From the NCBI RefSeq assembly GCF_003344785.1, contig NZ_QPMK01000005.1, forward strand, positions 124,001 to 188,000: 64,000 nucleotides of DNA, given 5' to 3'. The notes beneath the pieces were generated by a model. It made no database searches. It was not told where the DNA came from and saw nothing but the letters and a program-made list of their open reading frames with translations. The translations under genes and the position numbers were made by a program. This document shows positions 9,744 to 18,700 of the stretch, piece by piece; position 1 is the stretch's first letter; each line of letters opens with the position of its first letter. This stretch comes from Thalassococcus profundi. GTDB taxonomy: Bacteria > Pseudomonadota > Alphaproteobacteria > Rhodobacterales > Rhodobacteraceae.

Positions 9744-9757
9744 TTGATCCATATCAA
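9744..9757. promoter_or_regulatory. FNR/FixK-type operator upstream of hemA
   Basis: TTGATCCATATCAA is a perfect match to the FNR-family consensus TTGAT-N4-ATCAA. It lies 135 bp before the hemA start and about 157 bp before the divergent transporter start. FnrL control of hemA is known in Rhodobacter species; which gene this copy controls is inferred from position. Confidence 0.8.
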
Positions 9758-9913
9758 CCACACCGACAAAGGTACGTTGCCGCGGCCCGGAGGCAAGGAA
9801 TTCCGGCCTGTACAGCAGGACCGCTTTGCCGCAAACTGCGCGGATTGATCAAAGACTTTCTTCTGCCTGCACATTTCAACGCGCTGTGACGCGCCCGTGT
9901 CCGAGTGTTTCCG

Positions 9914-10243
9914 ATGACCCAGAGTCTGTTGCTGTTCAGCCTGCCCGGCCTCGTGCTGGTCTCTGCACTGGGCTATGCCCTGTCCGCCGTCGGCATGAAG
10001 GCCATGTCCGTCGGGGCCATCCCTGCCGGTCTTGCCCTTCTCTTGACCGGCCTTGCCATCGCGGTCTGGTCCGAGGTGCACCTGCTGCGCCAGACCAGCC
10101 TGTCGGTCGTCTATGTCGCCATCGTTGCCGCAGAAACGCTGCTGGTGCTGGGCTATGCCGCCAGCATCGGCGATGCCTTCACCTGGCGCCAGGGCATGGG
10201 CGCCGGACTGGTGATCGCGGGGCTGGTGACAATCTCGATCTGA
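9914..10243 (+). CDS. Small SMR/EamA-like four-helix membrane protein
   Basis: A 109-residue, very hydrophobic protein with four predicted membrane helices, resembling half of a drug/metabolite transporter or an EmrE-type SMR protein. The pattern of helix 1 (LVSALGYALSAVGMKAMS) and helix 3-4 (VVYVAIVAAETLLVLGYAASIGD) fits SMR, but the membrane-embedded Glu typical of EmrE helix 1 is absent; Glu occurs in helix 2-3 (WSEVHLL) and in AAETLL. Substrate is unknown. A GTG nine bases upstream is a possible alternative start. It is divergent from hemA and shares its upstream region, including the FNR box, so coregulation is possible. Confidence 0.75.
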   Translation: MTQSLLLFSLPGLVLVSALGYALSAVGMKAMSVGAIPAGLALLLTGLAIAVWSEVHLLRQTSLSVVYVAIVAAETLLVLGYAASIGDAFTWRQGMGAGLVIAGLVTISI

Positions 10244-10313
10244 GCCGCTGGACACCGGACGCGAGCCTGATACCGTCGCGCGCAAGTCCTCTCCCAATCG
10301 CAAGGCCGCGCCC

Positions 10314-11690
10314 ATGTCACTCGATCCCGTTCTGTCCCGCATCGACACCGATCTGACCGAGGCCACCGACCGGCTCAAGGCGCTGCTCCGCATCCCGTCG
10401 ATCTCGACCGATCCGGCCTACAAGGCGGACTGCGACGCCGCCGCCGACTGGCTGGTGGCCGATCTCGCGTCGATCGGGGTCGAGGCGTCGAAGCGGCCGA
10501 CACCGGGGCATCCGATGGTCGTGGGCCACGTCGACGGGCCCGGGCCGCACGTTCTGTTCTACGGCCATTACGACGTGCAGCCGGTGGACCCGCTGGAGCT
10601 TTGGGACCGCGACCCGTTCGACCCGCAGGTCGAGGACACCGCCAAAGGCAAGGTGATCCGAGGCCGCGGCAGTTCCGACGACAAGGGCCAGCTGATGACC
10701 TTTGTCGAGGCCTGCCGCGCCTGGAAGGCGGTGAACGGCGCCCTGCCCTGCAAGATCACCTTCCTGTTCGAAGGAGAGGAGGAATCGGGCTCGCCCTCCT
10801 TGGTGCCGTTCCTCAAGGACAATGCCGATGAGTTGAAGGCGGACGTCGCGCTGATCTGCGACACCGGGCTTTTCGACAGCCGCGTGCCGGCGATCACCAC
10901 CACCCTGCGCGGCCTGCTGGGCGAAGAGGTCACGATCACCGGGCCCTCCAAGGACCTGCATTCGGGCATGTACGGCGGCCCCGCGATGAACCCGATAAGG
11001 GTGCTGAGCCGGATCATCGCCGGCCTGCACGACGACACCGGCCGCGTCACCGTGCCGGGCTTCTACGACGGCGTGCCCGAGCTTTCGCCCGAGATCGCCG
11101 CGCAGTGGGAAGCCCTGGGCTTCGACCACGCGGCGTTTCTCGGCGATGTCGGACTCGGCACCCCGGCGGGCGAACAGGGGCGCTCGGCGCTCGAGATGAT
11201 CTGGTCGCGCCCCACCTGCGAGGCGAACGGGATCAAGGGCGGCTATACCGGCGACGGCTTCAAGACCGTCCTGCCGTCCAAGGCCAGCGCCAAGATCAGC
11301 TTCCGCCTTGTCGGCCAGCAGGACCCGCACGCCATCCGCGAAAGTTTCCGCGGCTGGGTGGAGGAACAGTTGCCGCCCGACTGCACAGCGGACTTCCAAG
11401 GCCACGGTGCATCGCCTGCCTCGACCATGTCGATCACCCATCCGGCCTTCGAAGCGGCGCGCGAAGCCCTGTCGGACGAATGGCCAGATCCCGCCGCCTA
11501 TATCGGATCGGGCGGGTCGATCCCGATTGCGGGGTATTTCCAGGATATTCTGCAGATGGATGCGATGCTGATCGGCTTCGGCAAGGACGATGACGCGATC
11601 CATTCGCCGAACGAGAAATATGATCTGGAAAGCTTTCACAAGGGCACGCGCAGCTGGGCGCGAATCCTGAATGCAATCGCAAAGGTCTGA
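10314..11690 (+). CDS. M20 family dipeptidase / metallohydrolase
   Basis: A 458-residue di-zinc hydrolase of the M20 family. Metal-binding motifs are visible: FYGHYDVQPVDP, RGSSDDKGQLM with the bridging Asp, FEGEEESGSPSL with the general-base Glu pair and ICDTGLF. A lid/dimerisation domain occupies about residues 200-360 (HSGMYGGPAMNP at its start). The C-terminal part carries GSGGSIPIAGYF and the last ligand in DDDAIHSPNEKYDL. It probably cleaves dipeptides in the cytosol (no signal peptide), although a related amide substrate cannot be excluded. The gene stands alone, 70 bp after the small transporter. Confidence 0.92.
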   Translation: MSLDPVLSRIDTDLTEATDRLKALLRIPSISTDPAYKADCDAAADWLVADLASIGVEASKRPTPGHPMVVGHVDGPGPHVLFYGHYDVQPVDPLELWDRDPFDPQVEDTAKGKVIRGRGSSDDKGQLMTFVEACRAWKAVNGALPCKITFLFEGEEESGSPSLVPFLKDNADELKADVALICDTGLFDSRVPAITTTLRGLLGEEVTITGPSKDLHSGMYGGPAMNPIRVLSRIIAGLHDDTGRVTVPGFYDGVPELSPEIAAQWEALGFDHAAFLGDVGLGTPAGEQGRSALEMIWSRPTCEANGIKGGYTGDGFKTVLPSKASAKISFRLVGQQDPHAIRESFRGWVEEQLPPDCTADFQGHGASPASTMSITHPAFEAAREALSDEWPDPAAYIGSGGSIPIAGYFQDILQMDAMLIGFGKDDDAIHSPNEKYDLESFHKGTRSWARILNAIAKV

Positions 11691-11843
11691 GGCCGCGACG
11701 GACAGATAGAGTGACAAAAAGCCGGATAGAGTTTAAGGAAAGTTCCGAAATCCTTAGTTTTTCGTTTATTTTTCGCTATTCTGGACGTGCCGCACCGTCA
11801 TTTATCCACAACTCCGCCACATTTGCCTCTTAGGCCTTAGCGC

Positions 11844-12383
11844 ATGAGGAAATATGCTTTCAGAAAACAGACCCGCAGCGACTTCGACAGTCGGCTGAAG
11901 CGTTTGGACCCGGCTTTTTCCAAGCACGGGCACAAGGCATATCAAAAGGACACCACACCCGAGCGTCCGATCCTCTGCGCCCTTGCGGGCTTTGGCTGGT
12001 TCTACCTGGTCATCGGCATCGCCCGCAACAAGGCGTATATTCAGGACAGCCTGCTGCAGGGCAGCCTGGCGCCCCAGCATCAGGACCTTGTGGTCTCGGG
12101 CCTCGGCGCGCTGCTTGCCGTGTCGGGGGTGATGATCCTGCTGCACCTCGTGCGGTTCTTCCTGAAATCCGGTCCCAGGCGCACCAACAGCCGCAATCTG
12201 CTGATGGGCGCCACCGCGGCGCTGGCGCTGGTCTACACGCCGCCCAGCGTGTTCCAGGCCGGACTCGGCATGATGGACGAGAATTCGCGCTCGCTGATCC
12301 TTGCGGCGCATTCCACGGTCAAGAGCTCGGTCCCGGGCGTTGACTGGGACAAAGTGGCGTTGGTAACCTCACTCGGGCAATGA
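11844..12383 (+). CDS. Hypothetical membrane protein coupled to the dehalogenase
   Basis: A 179-residue protein I do not recognise. The N-terminus is basic and polar (MRKYAFRKQTRSDFDSR...), followed by two or three membrane helices (ALAGFGWFYLVIGIA, LVVSGLGALLAVSGVMILLHLV, LLMGATAALALVYTPPSVFQ) and a soluble tail ending VDWDKVALVTSLGQ. Its stop codon overlaps the start of the alpha/beta hydrolase gene (ATGA at 12380), so the two are translationally coupled and may work together. The 150 bp upstream are AT-rich compared with the surroundings and probably carry the promoter. Confidence 0.8.
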   Translation: MRKYAFRKQTRSDFDSRLKRLDPAFSKHGHKAYQKDTTPERPILCALAGFGWFYLVIGIARNKAYIQDSLLQGSLAPQHQDLVVSGLGALLAVSGVMILLHLVRFFLKSGPRRTNSRNLLMGATAALALVYTPPSVFQAGLGMMDENSRSLILAAHSTVKSSVPGVDWDKVALVTSLGQ

Positions 12384-13258
12384 TCCCCGAGCCTGCCGCC
12401 CCCCTCACAACCCGCGACGTCAACGGACAGAGCATCGCCTATGACGCACAAGGCGACGGCCCTCCGGTGCTGCTCCTGCACGGCTTTCCTCAGACCCGCG
12501 CGATGTGGCGCCGGATCGCGCCGGTGCTGGCCGCAAATTTCCGGGTGATCTGCGCCGATCTGCGCGGCTATGGCGACAGCTCCAAACCCGAGACCCTGCC
12601 CGAGATGAGCTTTCGTGCCATGGCGGCGGACATGGTGGCGCTGATGCAGGCGCTGGGGCACGACCGGTTCCACCTCGTCGGTCACGACCGCGGCGCGCGC
12701 ACGGCGCACCGGCTGGCGCTCGACCATCCGGAGGCAGTGCAAAGCCTCACCGTCATGGACATCGTGCCCACCCATCACCTGCTCGACCAGCTTACCACAC
12801 CTGTGGCACGGGCCTATTACCACTGGTTTTTCCTGGCCCAGCCCGCCCCCTTTCCCGAAACGCTGATCGGGCACGACCCGGACGCCTATTTCGAACGTTG
12901 CCTGCTGGGCTTCGGCAAGGCGCAGCTTTCGGATTTCGACGCCGAGATGCTCGTGGCCTACCGCACCGCCTGGCGCGATCCGGCGGCGATCCGGGCCATG
13001 TGCAACGACTACCGCGCCGCCATCGACATCGACTTCGGCCACGACGCCGCGGACCTCGCGCGGCAGGTCACCGCGCCCGCGCTGGTGCTCTACGGCGCCG
13101 AGGGCGCCATGGCGCAGGCGATGGACGTGCCCGACACCTGGGCGCCGCGGCTGGCCGACATGCGCCACGAAGCCATCCCGGGCGGGCATTTCTTCCCCGA
13201 CCAGTCGCCGCAGGAGACGGCGCAGACGCTGCGCAAATTCATTCTGAACCTGCCGTGA
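12380..13258 (+). CDS. Alpha/beta hydrolase, probable fluoroacetate/haloacetate dehalogenase
   Basis: A 292-residue cytosolic hydrolase. The nucleophile elbow is GHDRG (D103), so the nucleophile is Asp as in dehalogenases and epoxide hydrolases. Every residue known to matter in the fluoroacetate dehalogenase RPA1163 has a counterpart at a near-constant offset: nucleophile D103, carboxylate-binding R104 and R107, acid D127, halide pocket H148, W149 and Y211, and base H270 (family numbers 110, 111, 114, 134, 155, 156, 219, 280). This favours haloacetate over epoxide substrates. The gene overlaps the preceding membrane-protein gene by four bases and is followed by a convergent glycosyltransferase gene after 4 bp. 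Confidence 0.88.
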   Translation: MIPEPAAPLTTRDVNGQSIAYDAQGDGPPVLLLHGFPQTRAMWRRIAPVLAANFRVICADLRGYGDSSKPETLPEMSFRAMAADMVALMQALGHDRFHLVGHDRGARTAHRLALDHPEAVQSLTVMDIVPTHHLLDQLTTPVARAYYHWFFLAQPAPFPETLIGHDPDAYFERCLLGFGKAQLSDFDAEMLVAYRTAWRDPAAIRAMCNDYRAAIDIDFGHDAADLARQVTAPALVLYGAEGAMAQAMDVPDTWAPRLADMRHEAIPGGHFFPDQSPQETAQTLRKFILNLP

Positions 13259-13262
13259 CGGC

Positions 13263-14138
13263 TCAGATCAGGCCGGTAAACCGCTCCGGCAGGCGATATT
13301 GCAGCGCATGATCGGGGCGGTCGAATTGCCAATAGCCGGTTTCCCCGCGCGCCTTCCAGGTCCGATGCATCCGCTTGCGCACCCAGCCAAGGTCGAACCC
13401 CTCCTGCATTTCCAGCTCTGCGAAACCTTCGAACACCGCACGATCCTCGCCCCGCGCTTCCGCGAACCAGTGACGGCCGATGGAGGCGTCCCTGACGCCG
13501 ACGCCCACCGCTTCGGTCACCGCGTTGCGCTGGTTCATCACCGTGACGTAATTGCCGAAATCGCAGAACTTGAGGTGCAGCAGGTAGAGCGGATCGGGAG
13601 TGAAGAGCTTGGACGCTTGGGTGAAATGCCCGCCCCGCGCGATCTTGGTGCCGAGGCTCAGGATGCAGGGTTTGGAATAATGCGGCGCGAGTCGCACGTG
13701 CCGCCGCGGCCCGAGGATACGATCGGTGATCGGCGTGTCCTCGATATCGATGCGGTGAATGACTTCGAGCCCGACAGGCGTGAGGACGCGGCGGATGGGC
13801 TGCGCCGCGAGGAAGTCGAGCAGGTCCTGCCCGGCCTCGGGGTCCACCACAACCAGCTCGTCGACATCGCCGACGATGACGTGGCTGTAGTAGCTGCGCA
13901 GCCCCGCCACCAACCCGTTGAGCAGCCGCCAGCGCTTCATGTCGAAATTGGCATGGGGGTCGCCCGGAATGCCGATCACGTTGGCGCCCGCGGCCAGTTC
14001 CGCCACCACATCGCCGCGGCCGTGGTTGACGATATAGCAGTTCTCGCGCCCCAGCAGCCCGCCGTAATGGCGCAGCCATGCGCTAAGGAAAAACGCGTCG
14101 TCCCGGACCATCGTCACGGCGGCTGCCACCGTCTGCAT
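13263..14138 (-). CDS. Glycosyltransferase family 2-like protein
   Basis: A 291-residue putative glycosyltransferase of the type with an N-terminal AAVTMVRDDAFFLSAWLRHY stretch, found in many Roseobacter polysaccharide or protein glycosylation genes (Glyco_tranf_2_4/GT92-like). The DxD-type metal site is in HVIVGDVDELVVVDPE. No signal peptide or membrane helix is seen. The start at 14138 (MQTVAAAV) is preferred; an in-frame ATG at 14186 would add 16 polar residues without a better ribosome site. It is divergent from a sulfotransferase-like gene, with about 100 bp between starts, which suggests joint modification of a glycan, but this is inference. Confidence 0.8.
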   Translation of the reverse strand: MQTVAAAVTMVRDDAFFLSAWLRHYGGLLGRENCYIVNHGRGDVVAELAAGANVIGIPGDPHANFDMKRWRLLNGLVAGLRSYYSHVIVGDVDELVVVDPEAGQDLLDFLAAQPIRRVLTPVGLEVIHRIDIEDTPITDRILGPRRHVRLAPHYSKPCILSLGTKIARGGHFTQASKLFTPDPLYLLHLKFCDFGNYVTVMNQRNAVTEAVGVGVRDASIGRHWFAEARGEDRAVFEGFAELEMQEGFDLGWVRKRMHRTWKARGETGYWQFDRPDHALQYRLPERFTGLI

Positions 14139-14240
14139 CTGCTCTGCCTCGCTGTTTTTTCGCGATCCTAGCGTGGGCCGGTGCATTAGAGAATCGCATT
14201 CTGGCGGGCGCCGTCCTATCGTTGCGCGCAAAGCATAATA

Positions 14241-14999
14241 ATGGGGGCAGGCCCGGTGATCGCGCAGGAGTTTTCCGAGAAGGGCTGGCAGATGGTGCCG
14301 GGGACGGCGCCGCTGCGGCGGTACCAAGTCTTCGGCGAACGCTCGTCGGGGACGAATTTCGTCAAGCGCCTGATCGGCAAGAACACCGCGCTGCGGCCTA
14401 TCGAGGATCTGGGCTGGAAACACGGTTTTGCCCAGATGATCGCGGTGCCCGAGGATGTGGCGGTGGTCTGCGTGGTGCGCGACGCGCGCCCCTGGGCGCT
14501 GTCGATGTTCGCCAAGCCCTGGCACTGTCCGCCCGCCATGCAGGCGCTGGACTTTTCCGCCTTCATCCGCGCCGAATGGGCCACCGTCGCCGACCGCGCG
14601 CGCTATTTCCCGCAGATGGAGGCCCTGGGCGGGCTTGGCCAGCCGCTTCAGCAGGACCGCGACCCGTTGACCGGGGCCTGTTTCGCCAACCTCTTTGCCT
14701 TGCGGACCGCGAAGCTGCGGGGCCTGCTGTCCTATAGCAACCGCGGCTGCCCGCTGGTCCTGGCACGGCTGGAGGCCGTGCAGGCGGCACCGGAGGCGTT
14801 CCTGTCCGACCTCTGCGCCGCCTTCTCGACCACGATGACGGGCCCCTACAGCCCTGTCACCAAACGACTGGGGTCGAAGTTCAAACCCGCCATCGACACC
14901 CGCCCCGCCGCGCCGCAGGCGATCTGTGCGGAAGACCTCGATTTCCTGCGCAGTCAGACCGACCCGGCGCTCGAGGAGCGGCTGGGGTACAGGTACTGA
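14241..14999 (+). CDS. Sulfotransferase-like P-loop protein
   Basis: A 252-residue protein with an N-terminal PAPS-type phosphate loop in YQVFGERSSGTNFVKRLI and a downstream CVVRDARPWALSMF that resembles the 3-phosphate-binding RDP/S element of sulfotransferases. The remainder is unremarkable and soluble. Acceptor substrate is unknown. A downstream in-frame Met (14292, MVPGTAPLRRY) is an alternative start that leaves the P-loop intact. The neighbouring divergent glycosyltransferase suggests a role in decorating a surface glycan. Confidence in the sulfotransferase fold is moderate; the protein could also be a diverged nucleotide-binding relative. Confidence 0.68.
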   Translation: MGAGPVIAQEFSEKGWQMVPGTAPLRRYQVFGERSSGTNFVKRLIGKNTALRPIEDLGWKHGFAQMIAVPEDVAVVCVVRDARPWALSMFAKPWHCPPAMQALDFSAFIRAEWATVADRARYFPQMEALGGLGQPLQQDRDPLTGACFANLFALRTAKLRGLLSYSNRGCPLVLARLEAVQAAPEAFLSDLCAAFSTTMTGPYSPVTKRLGSKFKPAIDTRPAAPQAICAEDLDFLRSQTDPALEERLGYRY

Positions 15000-15422
15000 G
15001 GGAAATGTCGCCGCAGGGAGGAGAAAGTCGGACCACCTTGTTCGATTTGCGCCTCCGACGATATCAGGGTTCAAAGGCCCTCTTCGCTGCCGCAGATGAC
15101 TTCGAAATAGGTGTCTGCGGAGAGGCGGGAAGACGAGTGATGACCTGCTTCCGGAAAACGGGGCCACTCGATTGGCACTCCATATGCTGCCATAGGCTCG
15201 CACAGATGGCCGCCGACCCAACCTGAACCAGGCGCAGCTGAGCGAAACTCATATCCCGCCGTCGGCCCCCGGCATGACCCTAAGGATTCAACGCGACTCC
15301 GTGTTTTCGCTTTCCGCTTCGGCGCACTCCCTATCAGGGACGCCCCGACAAGCGCGCACCCTGGCACACCCGTCGGTGTGGTGACGAAGACCGAAGCTGC
15401 TGACGCAACAAAGCCGACGCCA
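15000..15422. other. Non-coding gap, possibly decayed repeat or gene remnant
   Basis: About 420 bp without a convincing gene. Short open frames exist on both strands (longest 98 codons) but have no ribosome site and no recognisable product. On the minus strand the stretch around 15070-15150 contains GCAGCGAAGAGGGCC and an upstream CGGAAGCAGGTCATCAC, reminiscent of a dispersed intergenic repeat common in Rhodobacteraceae; this resemblance is from memory and unverified. Confidence 0.4.
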
Positions 15423-15776
15423 TCACTCGGGTCGGCCGATCGCGGCCAGTTGCCGGGTCAGCGCGGCGGGGTCGACCGGTTTGGCGACGACCGGCGCGTC
15501 GGACAGGTGGGCGGGAATCGTGTCCTTGGCATAGCCGGTCAGGAACAGCACCGAACAGCCGCGGTCGCGCAAGGTCTTGGCAAGGTCGAAAGACTTCGTG
15601 CCGGACAGGTTCACATCGAGAACTGCCGCATCCGGCAGTTCAATTTCGATCAGCCGGATCGCTTCGGGAATTGAACCGGCAGGCCCCAGCACCTGCCATC
15701 CGGCGTCACTGAGTTCCGCGGCCAGATCCATCGCGACGATGGCCTCGTCTTCCAGGACCAGAACCGATTTCCTCAT
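15423..15776 (-). CDS. Single-domain response regulator (FATGUY-like)
   Basis: A 117-residue receiver domain with no output domain. The acidic pair is in LVLEDEAIV, the phosphoacceptor Asp in AVLDVNLSG, the Thr in FLTGYAKDT and the Lys in VVAKPV. The FLTGY...P...P...KP spacing resembles FATGUY receivers, which act downstream of HWE/HisKA2 kinases in alphaproteobacterial stress signalling. Its ATG overlaps the stop of the large kinase gene by four bases (ATGA), so kinase and regulator are translationally coupled and very likely a cognate pair. The output must be a separate protein outside this unit. Confidence 0.92.
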   Translation of the reverse strand: MRKSVLVLEDEAIVAMDLAAELSDAGWQVLGPAGSIPEAIRLIEIELPDAAVLDVNLSGTKSFDLAKTLRDRGCSVLFLTGYAKDTIPAHLSDAPVVAKPVDPAALTRQLAAIGRPE

Positions 15777-18700
15777 CCGTCGTCTCCAGAGCGCAACTTG
15801 CAGTCGATTTCGGCAACCAGACCGTCGCGGGCATAGTCGATCCGCGACGCGCCGCCAAGGCTGTGCGTCAACGAGTCGGCGATCAGAACGGTTCCGAACC
15901 CGGTCCGCTCGGGCGGCTCGACCGGCGGGCCGCCGATCTCGCGCCACACCAGGTGCAGGGCGGGAACATCGTCGAGCGTGGTGCGGCTCCAGTCGATTTC
16001 GACCCGTCCGCCTTCACGGGACAGCGCGCCGTATTTCGACGCGTTGCTGGCCAGTTCGTGCAGGACGAGGCCCAGCCCGTGGGCGACGCTCGGACCCAGC
16101 TGGATGCGCGGCCCCCGGGCCTGCAACTGGCGGTCGGTTTCAGAGGCATAGGGGCCGACCTGCGAGACGACCAGATCGGCCACCGTGCCTTCGCGGTCGT
16201 CGAGATTGATCAAGAGGTCGTGCGCGCGAGAGATGGCGCGAATCCGTCCCATGAAACTTTGCTTGAAGCTTTCCATGTCGGGCGCGTGGCGGATCGTCTG
16301 CGACGCGATCGACTGGATGGTCGCAAGCGAATTCTTGACCCGGTGGTTGAGTTCGCTGGTCAGCAGGTCGCGGCGCGCCTCCTTTTCCACGTCATCGGTC
16401 ACGTCGAAGTTGATGCCGATCATGGATTCCGGTTCGCGGCTGCGGTTGTAGATGATGCGGCCCTTGCCGACGAGCACGCGCTCTTCGCCGTCGCCGCGCC
16501 GGATGTGAAACTGGCTGTCGAAAAGCGCACCGGTGTCCATCGCGGTTTCGAGTTCCCGGACCACGCGATCGCGATCCTCGTCCAGGATGTAGCTTGCGAA
16601 AGTGGCCAGCGACGGCTTTGCCTCGCGCGGGGCGCCCAGAAGATCGAACATGTTGGGCGTCCAGACCGAGACGTCGTCCCGCACCTCCCATTGCCAGGCA
16701 CCGATGCCGGTGACCTCGTAGGTCAGTTCGAGTCGGGCGGCATAGGCCTGCATCCGCTGTTCGGCCTCGTGCCGTTCCGTGATGTCCTTCACCGTACCGA
16801 CCAGGCGCACGGGCTTGCCGTTCTCCAGCGTCACGGAGCCGTCGGCGCGCACCCAGATTGGCGCGCCGTCCGACTGCAGCACGCGGTACTCGGCGTTGTA
16901 CGTGCCATCGCCGCGGGGGTCGAAGGCGGCATCGACAGCGGCCTGGGTCGCCTCGCGATCGTCCGGGTGGATGCGATCCATGAACAGGTCGTAGTCGATC
17001 TCGCGATCGGCACCGACGTTCCAGATCTCGCGCATCCGGTCGTCCCAGACCAGCTTGCCGGTCTGCGGATAATAGACATGCACGCCGAGGTTGCCCGCAG
17101 CGAGCGCAGCAGCGAGCCGCTCGCGGCTTTCGCGCAGGTCGAGTTCCGCCCGCTTGCGCCGGGTGACGTCGAAGAAGGTGATGATGCAGCCGTCAAGCCG
17201 GTCGTCGATGCGGCGATAGGGCCGCACTCGCACCTGGTAGAATACTCCGGTCGCGGGGTTGGCGATCTCGCGGTCGACGACCTGCAACGTCTGCTCGACG
17301 CGGGTCACGTCATCGGCAAGCTCCGGATAGTCGATCTGCCACTTCAGATCGGTGACCTTGCGGCCGATATCGCGGTCGTCGATATGCAGGATGTTCTGCG
17401 CCGTGCGCGTGAACCGCCGCACGATCAGACCCTGGGCCAGGATCAGCTTGGCGATATCGGTGCTGTCGAGCACGTTCTTGAGGTCGGAATTCACCTCGTT
17501 GAGCTGGGAGTTGTTCTCGGACAGCTCGGCGTTGATCGTCTCGAGCTCCTCGTTGATGGATTGCAGCTCCTCGCGCGAGGTTTCGAGTTCCTCGTTCGAG
17601 CTCTGCAACTCCTCGTTCATCGACAGCAGCTCTTCGTTGGCGCTGCGCAACTCCTGCTCGGCGACCGCGTGCCCGGCTTCGGAGGCGTTGAGACGCCGGC
17701 GCACCCGGGCAAGCTCTTCCTCAGCACTGTGCAGGGACAGCGCCGTTTCCGGAGAGGGCTGGCCCGGATCGGTCTCGGACCGCGCGACGGGCTGGATCAC
17801 GACCATCATGTCGCCGTCGGCAAACGGCAGCGATTCGACGGTGATCCGCGCCGTGGGCGCGGCGCCCTCGATCGTCAGGGACACGGTTTCGAAAGCCGTG
17901 CCGCCATCCTCGCGCACCCGGGCCAGAAGCGGCCGAAGCACCGACCTGATTTCGCGCGACAGCAGGTCTTCGAGCCGTGCCGAAAGCGCGCCCTTCGCCG
18001 GGCGCACATAGGGCCCGAGCGTGCCCGAAAGATAGCTGACCTCGTCGGACGCGTTGACGACGAAATAGGGCGGCGCGTGCCGGTTGAGGAAATACTGGTC
18101 GATCTGCGTTTCGTAATCCGGCGTGACCGACGGCGCCTCGAACAGGGCGGTGTCGGTGGTGTCGATATGCCTCTGGGGCATCGTGCTTTGCGGCGGGCGG
18201 CGACCGGTCAGGGCCGAGAAACCGACCGACACCGTGTCGTTGCGCCGGTAGATCCGGTGATCGCGCGACACGACGTTGAAATAGCTGCCCCGGCTTTCCA
18301 CGGATTCCGACGGTCCCAGAAACAGGAAGCCCGAATTGCACAGCGCGTAGTGGAACCGCGGCATCACCGCACCCTGCCCTTCGGTGTTGAGATAGATCAG
18401 CAGATTGCGGCAAGAGATGATGTCGATGCGCGAGAACGGCGGGTCGCGCAGCAGGTTGTGCGGCGCGAAGGCGACCCGTTCGCGCAGCCGCGAGGCGACC
18501 TGGTAATGGCCCTTATGCGCGATGAAATAGCGCTTGATCAGGTCTTCCGGCACGCTTTCAAGGGTGGCGTCGCTATACATGGCCGACCGGGCATGGCGCA
18601 GGCTGTTGAGATCGATATCCGTGCCGAAGATCTGCAATTCGCGCCGGTCGTCGGCCTGGCGCAGCGCCTCCGAGAACAGGATGCCGATGGAATAGGCCTC

